Shown here: positions 48,554-60,321 of the stretch, piece after piece
Numbering within the stretch: the stretch's first letter is position 1
How the letters are laid out: each line of letters starts with the position of its first letter
Assembly (NCBI RefSeq): GCF_904849725.1
Contig: NC_058519.1
Span: forward strand, 186,795,703 to 186,859,702
Direction of reading: 5' to 3'
From: Hordeum vulgare subsp. vulgare
Lineage: Eukaryota > Streptophyta > Magnoliopsida > Poales > Poaceae
Length of the DNA stretch: 64,000 bases
The notes under the pieces: model-generated
What the model was told of the DNA's origin: nothing
Database searches by the model: none
The model's input: only the letters and a program-made list of their open reading frames with translations
Program-made: the position numbers and the translations under genes

Positions 48554-50022
48554 ACGCTCCATTGTTCCGGAGAACGGAGTCTTAGTCATCTTGCCCATAT
48601 GGCATGGTTCGCACATGTCAAGTGATTCAAAATCAAGTGACTCCAAAAGCCCATCGAAATGGAGTTTCTTCATGTGCTTTACATCAATATGACCTAAGCG
48701 GCGGTGCCATAAAAACATGGCGCTATCATTGTTAACTCTACATCTTTTGGTCTCAATGTTATGTATATGTGTATCATCACCATCAAGATTCAATATGAAC
48801 AATCCTCTCATATTGGGTGCATGACCATAAAAGATATTACTCATAGAAATAGAACAACCATTATTCTCTGACTTAAACGAGTAACCGTCTCGCAATAAAC
48901 AAGATCCAGATATAATGTTCATGCTTAACGCAGGCACTAAATAACAATTATTTAAGTTCATAACTAATCCTGATAGTAACTGAAGTGAGACTGTGCCGAC
49001 GGCGATTGCATCAACCTTGGAACCATTTCCCACGCGCATCATCACTTCATCCTTCGCCAGCCTTCGTTTATTCCGCAGTTCCTGCTTCGAGTTACAAATA
49101 TGAGCAACATAATCGGTATCAAATACCCCGGCACTAATACGAGAGTTGGTTAAGTACACATCAATAACATGTATATCACATATACCTGATTTTTCCTTGG
49201 CCGCCTTCTTATCAGCCAAATACTTGGGGCAGTTGCACTTCCAGTGACACATCCCCTTGCAATAATAACACTCTGTTTTTAGCTTAGGTCCAGCCTTGGG
49301 TTTCTTCGTCGGATTGGCAACAGGCTTGCAGCTCTTCTTGGAGTTACCCTTCTTGCCTTTGCCGTTTCTCTTGAAACCAGTGGTCTTATTGACCATCAAC
49401 ACTTGATGCTCTTTCCGGAGTTCTGACTCTGCGATTTTCAGCATCGCGAATAACTCGCCGGGTGACTTGTTCATCCCTTGCATGTTATAGTTCAACACAA
49501 AGCTCTTATAGCTAGGTGGCAGTGATTGAAGAATTCTGTCAGTGATAGCCTTTTGCGGGAGTTCAATCCCCAACTCAGCTGGACAGTTTGAGTACCCAGA
49601 CATTTTGAGCACATGTTCACTGAAGGACGAATTCTCCTCCATATTGCAAGCATAGAATTTATCGGAGGTCTCATACCTCTCGATTCGGGCGTTCTTCTAA
49701 AAGATAAAGTTCAACTCCTGGAACATCTCATATGCTCCATGACGCTCATAGCAACGTTGAAGTCCTGGTTCTAACCATACAAGACTGCACATTGAACTAC
49801 TAAGTAGTCCTCCTTACGCGTTAACCAGGCGTTCAAAACATCTTGGCTAGACATAGCGGGTGGTTCATCTCCTAGCGCTGCATTAAGGACATAATCCTTT
49901 TACCCAGCTTGCAGGAGCAGCTTTAGATTACGAGCCCAGTCTAAAAAGTTGCTTCCATCATCTTTCAACTTAGCTTTCTCTAGGAACACATTGAAATTAA
50001 GGGTTGCTACTGCGTGAGCCAT
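48554..50022 (-). pseudogene. Element J Gag, zinc knuckle, protease and integrase N-terminus
   Basis: Starts at the ATG at 50022, homologous to the Gag start of element E. Stops near 49896 and 49695 break the first third; from 49642 the frame is open to the Athila junction. A CCHC zinc knuckle (CYYCKGMCHWKCNC) is intact around 49270-49230. The protease active site reads FDTD instead of FDTG near 49115, which should abolish activity. The frame ends at 48554, in the segment just before the integrase core, where the Athila LTR begins. Confidence 0.9.
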
Positions 50023-51060
50023 TGATCTACAACATAAAATATTGCAAACTGGACTTAGACTATGTTCAAGATAATTAGAGTTAACTAATCAAATTATTGA
50101 TAAACTCCCATTCAAAAAGTACATCTCTCTAGTCATTTGAGTGGTACATGATCCAAATCCACTAACTCAAGTCCGATCATCACGTGAGTTGAGAATAGTT
50201 TTAGTGTTAGCATCTCTATGCTAATCATATCAACCATACGATTCATGATCGACCTTTCGGTCTCTTGTGTTCCGAGGCCATGTCTGCACATGCTAGGCTC
50301 ATCAAGTTTAACCCGAGTGTTTCGCGTGTGCAACTGTTTTGCACCCGTTGTATGTGAACGTTGAGTCTATCACACCCGATCATCATGTGGTGTCTCGAAA
50401 CGACGAACTGTCGCAACGGTGCACAGTCGTGGAGAACACAATTTCATCTTGAAATTTTAGTGAGAGATCACCTTATAATGCTACCTTCGTTCTAAGCAAA
50501 ATAAGGTGCATAAAAGGATTAACATCACATGCAATTCATAAGTGACATGATATGGCCATGATCTTGTGCTTCTTGATCTCCATCACCAAAGCACCAGCAT
50601 GTTCTTCTTGTCACCGGCGCCACACCATGATCTCCATCATCGTGCCCCGTCAAGGTTGTCATGCTATCTATGCTATTACTACTAAAGCTACAACCTAGCA
50701 TTATAGTAAACGCATCTGCAAACACAGACGTTAGTTTAAAGACAACCCTATGGCTCCTGCCGGTTGCCGTAGCATCGACGTGCAAGTAGATATTAACTCT
50801 TACAACATGATCATCTGATACATCCAATATATCACATCACGTCTTTGGCCATATCATATCACAAGCATACCCTGCAAAAACAAGTTAGACGTCCTCTAAT
50901 TTGTTGTTGCATGTTTTACGTGGCTGCTATGGGTATCTAGTATGATCATATCTTACTTACGCAAAAACCACAACGGAGATGTGCAAATTGCTATTTAACC
51001 TCTCTCTCGGACCGCCTCGGTCAAAACCAATTCAACTAAAGTTGAAGAAACCGACACCCG
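50023..51060 (-). other. Element J leader, downstream part
   Basis: Untranslated leader homologous to that of element E, ending at the ACCCG duplication of element K (51056-51060). No gene seen. Confidence 0.7.
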
Positions 51061-54000
51061 TGTGACGCCCTCGATTTAATCGTACGCTAATCATACACGC
51101 AAATGCGTACGATCAAAACCAAGGACTCACGGGAAGATATCACAACACAACTCTAGACACAAATAAAATAATACAAGCTTCATATTACAAGTCAGGGGCC
51201 TCGAGGGCTAGAATACAGAAGCTCGATAAGCACACGAGTCAGCGGAAGCAACAAATATGTGAGTACAGACATAAAACATGGAGTGCCTTAGAGAAGGCAA
51301 GCACAAAAGAAACACGATCGAACGAGGCGAGGCCTCCTGCCTGGGAACCTCCTAACTACTCCTGGTATTCAGCGGCCTCCATGAAGAAGACACCATCGGG
51401 ATGGCAGACATCGGCAGGAAACTCCATCTCCTGGGCTCCATCATCTGGTCGCGGCAAACGGATCAAGGGGACAAGGGGGGAGCAAAGCAGCGGTGAGTAC
51501 TCATCCAAAGTACTCGCAAGTCTTACATCAGAACTATTCTAAATATGCATCAGTATCAAAGAAGGGGGGGTTTATATGTGGGCTGACTGCAGCAATGCGA
51601 GAATAGAGAGAGAAGGCCTAGTCCTATTGAAGACTAGCATCTTCAGGGTCTTGCAGCAATAGACGAGAGTAGAACAGGGGTTAACACAAATAAAAGTCAT
51701 ATTGTTGCAACATATTAAAGTGAGGTCACGCCCAGAGATCCTCCCTCGACTCCATGCGAGGAAGCAATCTCGAGGCAACTAATGATCCAATTAAGTAACA
51801 ATTGTAGTTGTATAAGATCAGGGCACAACTCCAAGTCGTCCTGTAACCGTGGACACAGCTATTCGAATAGTTAATTTTCATCCCTGTAGGGGTGCACCAC
51901 ATGTCCCGACGCGCTCGATAACACTCTGGCCGGACACATTTTTCTGAGTCCTGCCCGGCCTCGGAATATCGACACGTCGCAACCCCACCTAAGACTAATC
52001 AGAGAGGCCAGCCCACCGGTCTAAATCCTAAGCGCAAAGGGTTCATGGGGCCAGTTCCCCTCCGCGCTCCTGCATGGTGCGAGGGCGGCCGACGTGAGTC
52101 CTAGCATCCCTTAATCACAAGCGCAATGCATCTCGGGACCACTCGGGCGCGCGCCACTACGTTGCTGACATCTGAAAAGCTTCGGCTGGTACCGCGACGC
52201 CGAGTACCCATAATTTTTCCCACGTAGACGGTTAGTGCGAAAAGGTCTCCGACCAACCCAGATCAAATACCCAAATCCATTAACATTTTAATTAGGCCAT
52301 CAACACAGTCTCGCGGGAATCCACCCGTCTTAACAACTAACCACCAATGATCCCAGTAACATGGTCGAGTAACTGTGTGGTTGTAACATCGGCGGGGTCC
52401 GAGGTATCACCCTCGTTGGATTCCGAACGATGTATCCGTCAAGGTGGGCTTAGAGGAATCGCCCTCGGGAGTCCCATACTTGAGGGGTTGCACGACAGAG
52501 GCATCGCCGGGAATGGTGAAAGAGGAATCATCCTCAATAACCACGACCGACTAGCTATACTACAGAGATATCATCAGGAGTACTTAGCGAGGTGTCACCC
52601 TTGGTACTCGATAGTATCTCTGTAGCTTCGTACAACTAAGGAGGGTGTATGTGTTGTGTCGGGTCTGGCTCATCGATCAGGGATCAAGATTTCAAAACAA
52701 GCGGGGCAACTGGACTACAGGGTCAGAGGGGATGACTGCTCCACCTATACTAAGCAGATTAAAGGTACAATGCTGAAAGTAGCAGTTCATCAAAAATAGG
52801 CTATGCATCAGATATAGGAGCTAACTACAACAGTAGCAAAATACTAATGCAAGCAGTAGGAAGAAAGACATAGGCGATATATGAATGATCAAGGGGGGTT
52901 TGCTTGCCTTGTTGCTCTGCAGACAGATACAGATCCCCGACGTTGAAGTAGTCGATCACCGGATCAACATCGGTCTCGGGGTCTACCGGAAAGGAAAATA
53001 ACGAAGGGGAAACACAATAAATAAGAGAGCAAGCAAACACACCACAAAGCATGACAAGGTAATACACCGTGTCAGGGATGACCTAACGCGATACTAAAAG
53101 TTACACACGAAGGGGAAAATATCTCATGACATTTCCCGGCCTTTGGCTATTACCGAGCAGATGAACCTATTGCATAATGTCCATGCTCATCATGCTCCGA
53201 GCATGTCACAGACGAACGGACACCGTATTCGGATTCGTGGGATTTTTTGAACAACTTTCATATATACATTATTTTCATCCGGATTATAGTTTATTTTCTA
53301 TGATTTTCCAAAGTTTAAATAATTTTCTAAAATTCTATAATTATATTAATTTCGAATTAAAAACAGTGAATGCTTTTGTCATCTAGTGCTACTCTAGCTA
53401 GAGTGCATAACAAGTGGGGACACGAGGTTAGGTTGACCCAGTCAAATTGACTGGTCCACAATATGTGTGACCCACATGTCATTATCATATGTGCTAAAAA
53501 AACAACTAACTAATTTAATTAATGAAGGGAGTCCCACATGCCATATACTACAAGTTAACCTAGCTCTAATTAGACCTGACCATCCTTTAATCAGGCCCTT
53601 AGTAATTGGCTGGTTCAGGTGGAGTGACACAAGCCGGCCGATATGTGGTTGCGCATCATGCACAAGAGCACACACGCACAAGGCCTTGAATGTGGCCAAG
53701 ATGCAGCAAGCACAGCGCGGGGGTGCATCCAGCAGACATGGCCGTGGTGAGTAGCAGCGCTCGCGTAGCAGCAGCAGCAGAAGTGCGCGGGGGCGACGAC
53801 GACCATGACAGCGGCAAGCGGCGAGGCGAGCAACAGCGCAGAGCAGCAGTAACAGCGCAGAGCAGCAGTAGCAGGGCAACAGCAGGAGCACGATAGCGGG
53901 CGGTCGCGACGGTGCCCGCGCAGGCTGGGCGACGGAGGGGCGCACGAGCGCGCGCGTGGACGTGGGGCGCGGCGATGCGGCAGCAGGCGGACGGCGGGGC

Positions 54001-55069
54001 GCAACATCAGCAGCACGGCAGCGCCGAGGCCACGCACGGGCGCGCACGGACGAACTCGGGGCGACAACTACGGCAACGAATCGAGCACGGGAACCAGGGG
54101 AATCGACAGAGGAGCTCACCAGGAGGCTCGTGGACAAGGTCCAAAGGCACGGGGCGGCCGGGATGCAACGAACTTGACGGCGAGGTGTGGCGGCCGTGGG
54201 CGAAGATGGTGGCGATGGCGATCGTACGGGCCGTCCCGGCTTGAGCAGGTCCCCAGAACGGACGGATCCGCCCGCGGCGGACCTCCTAGACGTCATCTCA
54301 CGCGACGAGGAGCACGGTGGCCACGACGACTAGGTCATCCATGGCGACAGGAGCTCGGGAACGGCGGGAAGAGGCGAGGGAGAGAGAGGGGAGCGCGAAT
54401 GGAGGGTAGGGTTTCCAGGGCGGTGAGAGAGAGAGCATGGGGTTGCTCTTATCCACCCGGGTAGCCGTGGGATGACCGGCAGGGCGCCATCAGTGGCCAT
54501 GGTGGCCCGGATGGACGCCACGACCCCGTGCTCGTGTACACGGGAAGGGGATGACCGAGTTGGGTTGGACTGGATTTGCCCTGTGCACCAAGGCCCAATA
54601 CAGAGTGGCATTTGCCCCTTTTCTTTTATTTTTAATCTTTGCTTTTCTTTTCTTTTGTTTGTTTTGTATCTATATAATTAGTAAACGAATTTTATTGCAC
54701 AAGAAACTTCATCCGTAACTACTAGGCAATATTATGGTGTAGTACAAAATGTTCCAAGCCATCTGAGGATGTATAATTATTTGTTAAATTTGGAAAGGCT
54801 CAATTAAATTTTGTCGGTACAATTTTAAAATAGATAGGGCGTTTTTGGTGCCCCAAATTATGTCGGTTCTTATATGACAATTAGTTAGAGAATATTTGCA
54901 AGGCAAACATGATTTTTCTTTTACAGTTTGAAGAAATTATAATTTTATTTTATTTTTAAAATTTGAAATTGGCTTTGATTTTTATCAATTTGAAATTTGT
55001 CTTAGTTAATCTTGATGACATAGTACCATTAGCGTGTGATTATTGTAGCTTAACTACCGGGGCGTCACA
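51061..55069. mobile_element. Element K: 4.0-kb solo LTR-like element
   Basis: Ends are TGTGACGCC and its exact inverse GGCGTCACA. The 5-bp duplication ACCCG lies at 51056-51060 and 55070-55074, and the leader of element J continues as in element E on the far side. TG...CA ends with a 5-bp duplication point to a retrotransposon LTR; 4009 bp suggests a long-LTR family, perhaps a solo LTR of a LARD such as Sukkula (from memory, unconfirmed). No gag-pol sequence is present. Orientation is not clear. A GC-rich part (53640-54580) gives long ORFs without family motifs. Confidence 0.8.
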
Positions 55070-55273
55070 ACCCGCCAGTCATCTTTATGCAACGAGTTGC
55101 ATGTCAGTCGATGAAACCATTCTCTCGTAAGCGTACGAGTAATGTCGGTGAGGGACGCTTCAATTCAACAATACCGCTGAATCGAGAAAAGGCTAAGAAG
55201 GGCAGCAAATCGAACATCAACGCCCACAAAACCTTTTGTGTTCTACTCGAGATAACATCTACGCATGAACCTA
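55070..55273 (-). other. Element J leader, upstream part
   Basis: Continues the leader between element K and the primer site. It matches the corresponding part of element E around CGTAAGCGTACG. Confidence 0.7.
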
Positions 55274-55289
55274 GCTAGTTCGGATACCA
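55274..55289 (-). other. Primer-binding site of element J (tRNA-iMet like)
   Basis: TGGTATCCGAACTAGC on the minus strand; the first seven bases match the initiator-Met complement and the rest is diverged. It lies 1 bp inside the 5' LTR. Confidence 0.75.
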
Positions 55290-55290
55290 C

Positions 55291-57101
55291 TGTTGGGGAA
55301 CGTTGCATGAGAAACAAAAAATTTCCTACGCACACGGAGACCTATCATGATGATGTTCATCTACGAGAAGAGATTGGATCCACATACCCTTGTAGATCGC
55401 TAAGCGGGAAGCGTTAAGAAACGCGGTTGATGTAGTGGTACAACTTCGTGATTCAAATCACCGTCGTCCCACGATCCGTTCCGATCTAGCGCCGAACGGA
55501 CGGCACCTCCGCGTTCAGCACACGTTCAGCTTGATGACGATCTCGGCATTCTTGATCCAGCAAGAGAGACGGATAAGTAGATGAGTTCTACGGCAGCGTG
55601 ACAGCACTCCAGTGGTGGTGATGATCTACTCCTGCAGGGCTCCGCCCCGAGCTCCGCAGAAATCCGATCTAGAGGAAGAACTACGTGGTATAGGTTTGAG
55701 TTGCACGTGGCAAAGTTGTGTCTCAAAAAGCCCCAAACCACCAATATATATAGGAAGAGGGGAGGGGCTCGCCTTGGGGCTCAAGGGAGCCCCAAGGGAG
55801 CCGGCTGAAGGGAGGAGGTGGACTCCCACCCCAATTCGGTTTGGGGGAAGGAGTCCACTCCTTCCTTCCCACCTCCCTCTTTCCTTTTTTTTCCTTTCCT
55901 TTGGTATTTTTCCACTTGTGGCGCCATGGCCTTATTGGGCTGGCCTCACCAGCCCACTAAGGGCTGGTGCGCCACCCTAGGGTCACTAGGCTCACTCCCG
56001 GGTGGGTGGGCCCCTCCCGGTGAATACCCGGAACCCATTCTTCACTCCTAGTACACTGCCGGTAATGCCCGAAACTTTCCGGTGACCAAATGAAACCATC
56101 CTATATATCAATCTTCATTTCCCGGACCATTTCGGAAACCCTCGTGACGTCCGTGATCTCATCCGGGACTTCGAACAACCTTCGGTAACCACACATATAA
56201 CTCAATTATACTAAAACATCATCGAACCTTAAATGTGCAGACCCTGCGGGTTCGAGAACTATGTAGACATGACCCGAGACACTCCTCGGTCAATATCCAA
56301 CAGCAAGACCTGGATGTCCATATTGAATCCTACATATTCTACGAAGATCTTATCGGTTGAACCTCTGTGCCAAGGATTCATATAATCTCGTATGTCATTT
56401 CCTTTGTCCTTCGGTATGTTACTTGCCCGAGATTCGATCGTTGGTACAGGGCCCGAGATTCGGTATACCTATTTCAATCTCGTTACCGGCAAGTCTCTTT
56501 ACTCGTTTCGTAATACAAGATCCCGTGACTCACACTTGAGTCACATTGCTTGTAAGGCTTGTGTGTGATGTTATATTACCGAGTGGGCCCCGAGATACCT
56601 CTCCGTCACACGGAGTGACAAATCCCAGTCTCGATCCATGCTAACTCAACGGACACCTTCGGAGATACCTGTAGAGCACCTTTATAGTCACCTAGTTACG
56701 TTGTGATGTTTGATACACACAAGGTATTCCTCCGGTGTCAGTGAGTTACATAATCTCATGGTCATAAGAATGAATACTTGACACGCAGAAAACAATAGCA
56801 ATAAAATGACACGATCACATGATACGTTCATAGTTTGGGTCTAGTCCATCACATGATTCTCCTAATGATGTGACCAATTATCAAGTGACAACACTTGCAT
56901 ATGGTCAGAAAACCTTAACCATCCTTGATCAACTGGCTAGCCAACTAGAGGATTGATAGAAACATTGTTTTGTCTATGTATCCACACATGTATCTATGTT
57001 TTCATTCAATACAATTATAGCATGGATAATAAACGATTATCTTGAAACAGGTAATATAATAATAACCATTTTATCATTGCCTCTAGGGCATATTTCCAAC
57101 A
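55291..57101 (-). repeat. 5' LTR of element J
   Basis: Begins TGTTGGAAATATGCC at 57101 and ends TTCCCCAACA at 55291; 1811 bp, the same length as the 3' copy. A short duplication of GCCCGAGATTCG near 56427-56461 is private to this copy. Confidence 0.94.
55745..55753 (-). promoter_or_regulatory. TATA box of element J 5' LTR
   Basis: CTATATATA on the minus strand, at the position corresponding to the TATA box of element E. Confidence 0.6.
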
Positions 57102-57106
57102 GAAAG

Positions 57107-58888
57107 TAACACTTGATCACAAGGGTAATAAAGTTAGTTGGTGCACGTAAAGTTATGTAGCTTCGTCAAACAGATGTGAGCTTAGTTGTTGGTGAGTTAT
57201 GTAGCTGCTCTCCATTGACCTTTTGAATTCAACATGTCATCGGTCAAATATACAAGGAGGACAAGGAACAAAGTAGAAAGTTGTTAAATATGATTTGTTG
57301 TTTCATTTCGTGGAACCCTATAGCTTGTGAAATATTCATGTGTTCTATCTTGACCCCCTGCAGCCGTTCGCCCGCAGGGCAGCGCGCGCGTAATCTGCTC
57401 GGATGGCGCAATTGCGGTCGTGAGTAAAGTGTGTGGTGGCCTCCGGATGCAGAGGAAGAGACCAGAACAGATGGCGCGGGTGTTCCTTCATATAAAGGTG
57501 CTCGATGCTGACATCCATCACAGCAGCTTTGTTCATGCCGGGTCTCTACAGGGCGTCAAACTGCTCGAGGGACTTAGAGAAGGAGTGGGGGGTGTTTGCG
57601 TGGAGTTCCGCAAAACAAGGGTTAGAACAAGAACCTGATCTGCTTCGGCTCACATATTTTGAAACAACACGTTAGTAAATTTCCTGTTCAGAAGTTCAGT
57701 TTCAAAGAGTCGGTGATAACGGATTATGAATCATGTAAGAAGACGCCTATCACCAACACACCTGGCTGCAAGAATGCTTGTGTGACTGCCTTCACAATTT
57801 TGGTGAACCTTTTCTAACACGGTGGCATGTTTCCTACATGACAAGAAAAGCTCTACGACAAATAGTCGGCTTCCTGAATACGAAGATGATAATTCACGGT
57901 ATATCTGCATCGACACTATGCAAAAGGAAAGACTTATGGAGGTTTGCTAAAAATAATTCAGTGCTGGTTTTCAGTGAGCTGTAAATCAACATCATTTCCT
58001 TACAGAGAATAAACACTACTACAAGCATTATCCATGTTATGATGTTGGTTTGACAATTCCAATTCATATGCATTGAAGCGCCACTTGTCTAAAGTTGCTA
58101 ATTTCCTATGGCTCGGTGAAGATGGCATGAAAGTGCAGGTAAATTTTACATGCCTGAATAACACTTGTTTCTCTGAATACAATATAAATCCTTCCATTTT
58201 TGTATGTCATTCAAAGAGTAATTTAATGCACATATTGATATTACATGTCATTGTTCATTCAAAATGTTTGTGCAGGTCAATCATGGGATGTTATTTTCAC
58301 GGTCTAATGGGCGACGATGCTAATTTGCCTCGCTGCTGTTTTGCTCAGAGTTGAGAGGGGTCGCATATGGGTAGGCGCGGGGAGATCAATGGTTGTGCAT
58401 GTGAGCGGCCAGATCGGCGTGACGCGATGTTGGCGAGGGAAGGCCCTGCAGATGGGGTGGAGGAGACAAGTAAAGTCAATAGAGCTTGGGGGCGGGGTGG
58501 CCAAGGATGCCGTCGCGTGTGCTCGGCTCTGGTTTCCATGAGTAGCTTGTACTGGAGCTCGGCCCCGTGTGCCAAAAATCCGGTTGCAAAAAGGACATCC
58601 ACATGCGCTGCTAGACATGCTATGTTACTCGATTTGACCCAAGCTACTTCAGTCGTGATTATTTTAGTGGCAGAATGGGAGGAGACAATTTGCATACTCA
58701 GGTTTGTGCTTTGACATACACTTGTGCCAGCCTCATTACTTTCGTTTGCAAAATAGTAAGTAAGGAACGACAGAAAGTGGATAGTTGAGTTAAGCATAAT
58801 GGCAGACCTAATTTTGGCAGATCACCTCGCTTTGAGATTTTTGCATGACTACATGAAGTTCCCGTAAACCAGTATACTGTCATAATGG
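57107..58888. other. Helitron-like unit, middle part; possible captured exons
   Basis: No transposon protein is seen. One stretch on the plus strand (57358-57638) is open for 93 codons after a pyrimidine-rich CCCCCTGCAG acceptor-like site, with HIKVLDADIHHSSFVHAGSLQG; another (58073-58138) ends at a donor-like CAG|GTAAAT. These look like exon pieces, but I recognise no family. From 58340 to 58720 a GC-rich block gives overlapping ORFs on both strands. Confidence 0.35.
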
Positions 58889-58976
58889 AATTTTTTCACT
58901 GTTTTGATCCTTAATGCGTAAGTTCATCACAAAACAAACTCGGTTCGAAAGTATTTCACGTTTTGACCCTTTTGGA

Positions 58977-59254
58977 AACGCCAGAGACCGTGGCGTTGCA
59001 GGCCTTAGCAGAAACGCCAATCTACTGGACGTTGCAGGCTTTATGTGCAACGCCAGTCTACTCGACGTTGCAGACCAAAGCAGAAACGCCAAGGGGGCTG
59101 GCGTTGCAGACTAAAGCAGAAACGCCAAGCTCCCTGGCGTTTCCTTAGTCCAATACCGCAGTGCTGGGGTCCTCGCGAGCGTTGCACCCAGCGCAGAAAC
59201 GCCATACCTGCTGGCGTTGCACACCCAACCAGAAACGCCATGCTTCCAAGCGTT
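58977..59254. repeat. Palindrome array 2, left arm (36-bp period)
   Basis: 21-bp units of the form AACGCCA, 7 bp, TGGCGTT start at 58977, 59013, 59049, 59085 and 59121: four steps of exactly 36 bp. Two more start at 59198 and 59234, again 36 bp apart, with a degenerate unit near 59163 between. Spacers are 15 bp, mostly GCAG...AGCAGA. Only the first five units lie in the inverted-repeat arm. Confidence 0.85.
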
Positions 59255-59278
59255 TCCTTAGTCCAGTACCCCAAAACA

Positions 59279-59560
59279 AGATTTTTTCACTGTTTTGATC
59301 AACAAACATATTTCATAGAATATAGTTTAAATCGTAAGACCATAATTCACAACATAACACCTTTTATCAAAACATAACACCATAATTCAGAGCATAACAC
59401 CATTCATCAAAACATAACACCATAATTCAAAGCATAACATCATAATTTAAATCATAAGACTCAGCATAACATCATAGTTCATAGTTTAACAGACGTAGTT
59501 CAACAAACAACATAGTTCAACAGAAAACATAGTAGTTCAACAGACAACATCATAACACTC
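59279..59560. repeat. AT-rich tandem repeat (CATAACACCATAATTCA)
   Basis: Starts with an extra copy of the element terminus (ATTTTTTCACTGTTTTGATC at about 59281-59300). From 59350 a unit of about 20 bp, CATAACACCATAATTCA with variants, is repeated with decreasing regularity, ending in GTTCAACAGACAACAT variants. Confidence 0.7.
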
Positions 59561-59584
59561 AGAATACGACATAGGTAACATACT

Positions 59585-60031
59585 TCACTTCCTCCCTCTC
59601 TTTGCAGCCATCTTGCCCTTAGTAACGTAGCCCTCTCGAGTGTTCTGCCAGCCAGGACGTCTGATGTTCCTTGAGCTAGCTCGACGTGTTGCTTTCGTCG
59701 ACTGAGTGGGTTGACTTGACTGCGGAGCATCTTCCATCTGCGAAGCCCCAAACTCAATGAAGTCCTGATCCACGGCCTCGTTGTCGGACTCATCTTCTTC
59801 TTCAATCTCCTCTTCATGTGCTCGGCTAGAAGAAACATGTGCTCCACTCGAAGACGGACGAGCGAAAGAGGCCCGTGGCCGGCTGGCAGACAGACGAGCG
59901 GGAGACTGCACATCCATCGTGTACTGCGCACGTGCCCTCACGTCGGTGGACGAAACACCGTGGCAAGAAAGTAAAGCCGCTAGTGTGCGGCACCGATTGG
60001 CGACCTTCTGCGCAAGGAAAAGATAATGACA
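59585..60031 (-). pseudogene. Putative last exon of a transposon-borne gene
   Basis: On the minus strand, an acceptor-like TTTTCCTTGCGCAG at about 60019-60006 is followed by an open frame of about 140 codons to a stop at 59585. The protein is hydrophilic: a short helical start (VANRCRTLAALLSCHG), a Ser/Arg-rich middle, an acidic run EEEIEEEDESDNE and a basic end KMAAKRGRK. No domain is certain. The C-terminal layout recalls plant mobile domain (PMD) genes carried by Mutator-like elements, but this is a guess. It would run from the right arm towards the left arm. Confidence 0.35.
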
Positions 60032-60156
60032 TGCTAATATGCTAACAAGGGAGGAAGGGGAAGATAATGACATGTTAATATGCTAATGTGGAAGAGGAGG
60101 AAGAAAGAAGTGGAGGTGGAGGAAGGGGCCGCGGGCCAGTTACTTATGAGCCCTGC

Positions 60157-60321
60157 AACGCCAGGGAGCTTGGCGTTTCTGCTTTGGTCTGCAAGGCCAG
60201 CCCCCTTGGCATTTCTGCTTTGGTCTGCAACGTCCAGTAGACTGGCGTTGCACATGAGGCGTGCAACGTCCAGTAGACTGGCGTTTCTGCTAAGGCCTGC
60301 AACGCCACGGTCTCTGGCGTT
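60157..60321. repeat. Palindrome array 2, right arm (36-bp period)
   Basis: Five 21-bp units start at 60157, 60193, 60229, 60265 and 60301, each exactly 36 bp apart. In inverse order they match the five units of the left arm, for instance the GAGACCG centre of the first left unit equals the inverse of the CGGTCTC centre of the last right unit. Confidence 0.88.

Larger units (their letters stand above)
34395..57101 (-). mobile_element. Element J: Copia retrotransposon (BARE1/WIS/Angela type) with two nested insertions
   Basis: Two 1811-bp LTRs, a tRNA-iMet-like primer site, a polypurine tract and the target duplication GAAAG (34390-34394, 57102-57106) define it. Gag-pol is homologous to element E. 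The tandem Athila unit (38762-48553) lies in the integrase and LTR-like element K (51061-55069) in the leader. Coding sequence has many lesions. Confidence 0.95.

Noticed and set aside
53442..54296. 284-codon ORF on the minus strand
   Set aside because: It lies in the GC-rich part of LTR-like element K, is Ala/Arg/Ser/Pro/Leu low-complexity, and overlaps ORFs in several other frames. Composition explains it.
51061..55069. DNA transposon with TGTGACGCC terminal inverted repeats
   Set aside because: A 9-bp inverted end starting TG and ending CA with a 5-bp duplication fits an LTR better, and no transposase is present. Not fully excluded.
58977..59254. CRISPR-like array (regular 36-bp period)
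   Set aside because: The unit itself is a palindrome whose centre varies, spacers are partly conserved, no cas genes exist, and the setting is a plant genome. It is an element-borne repeat.
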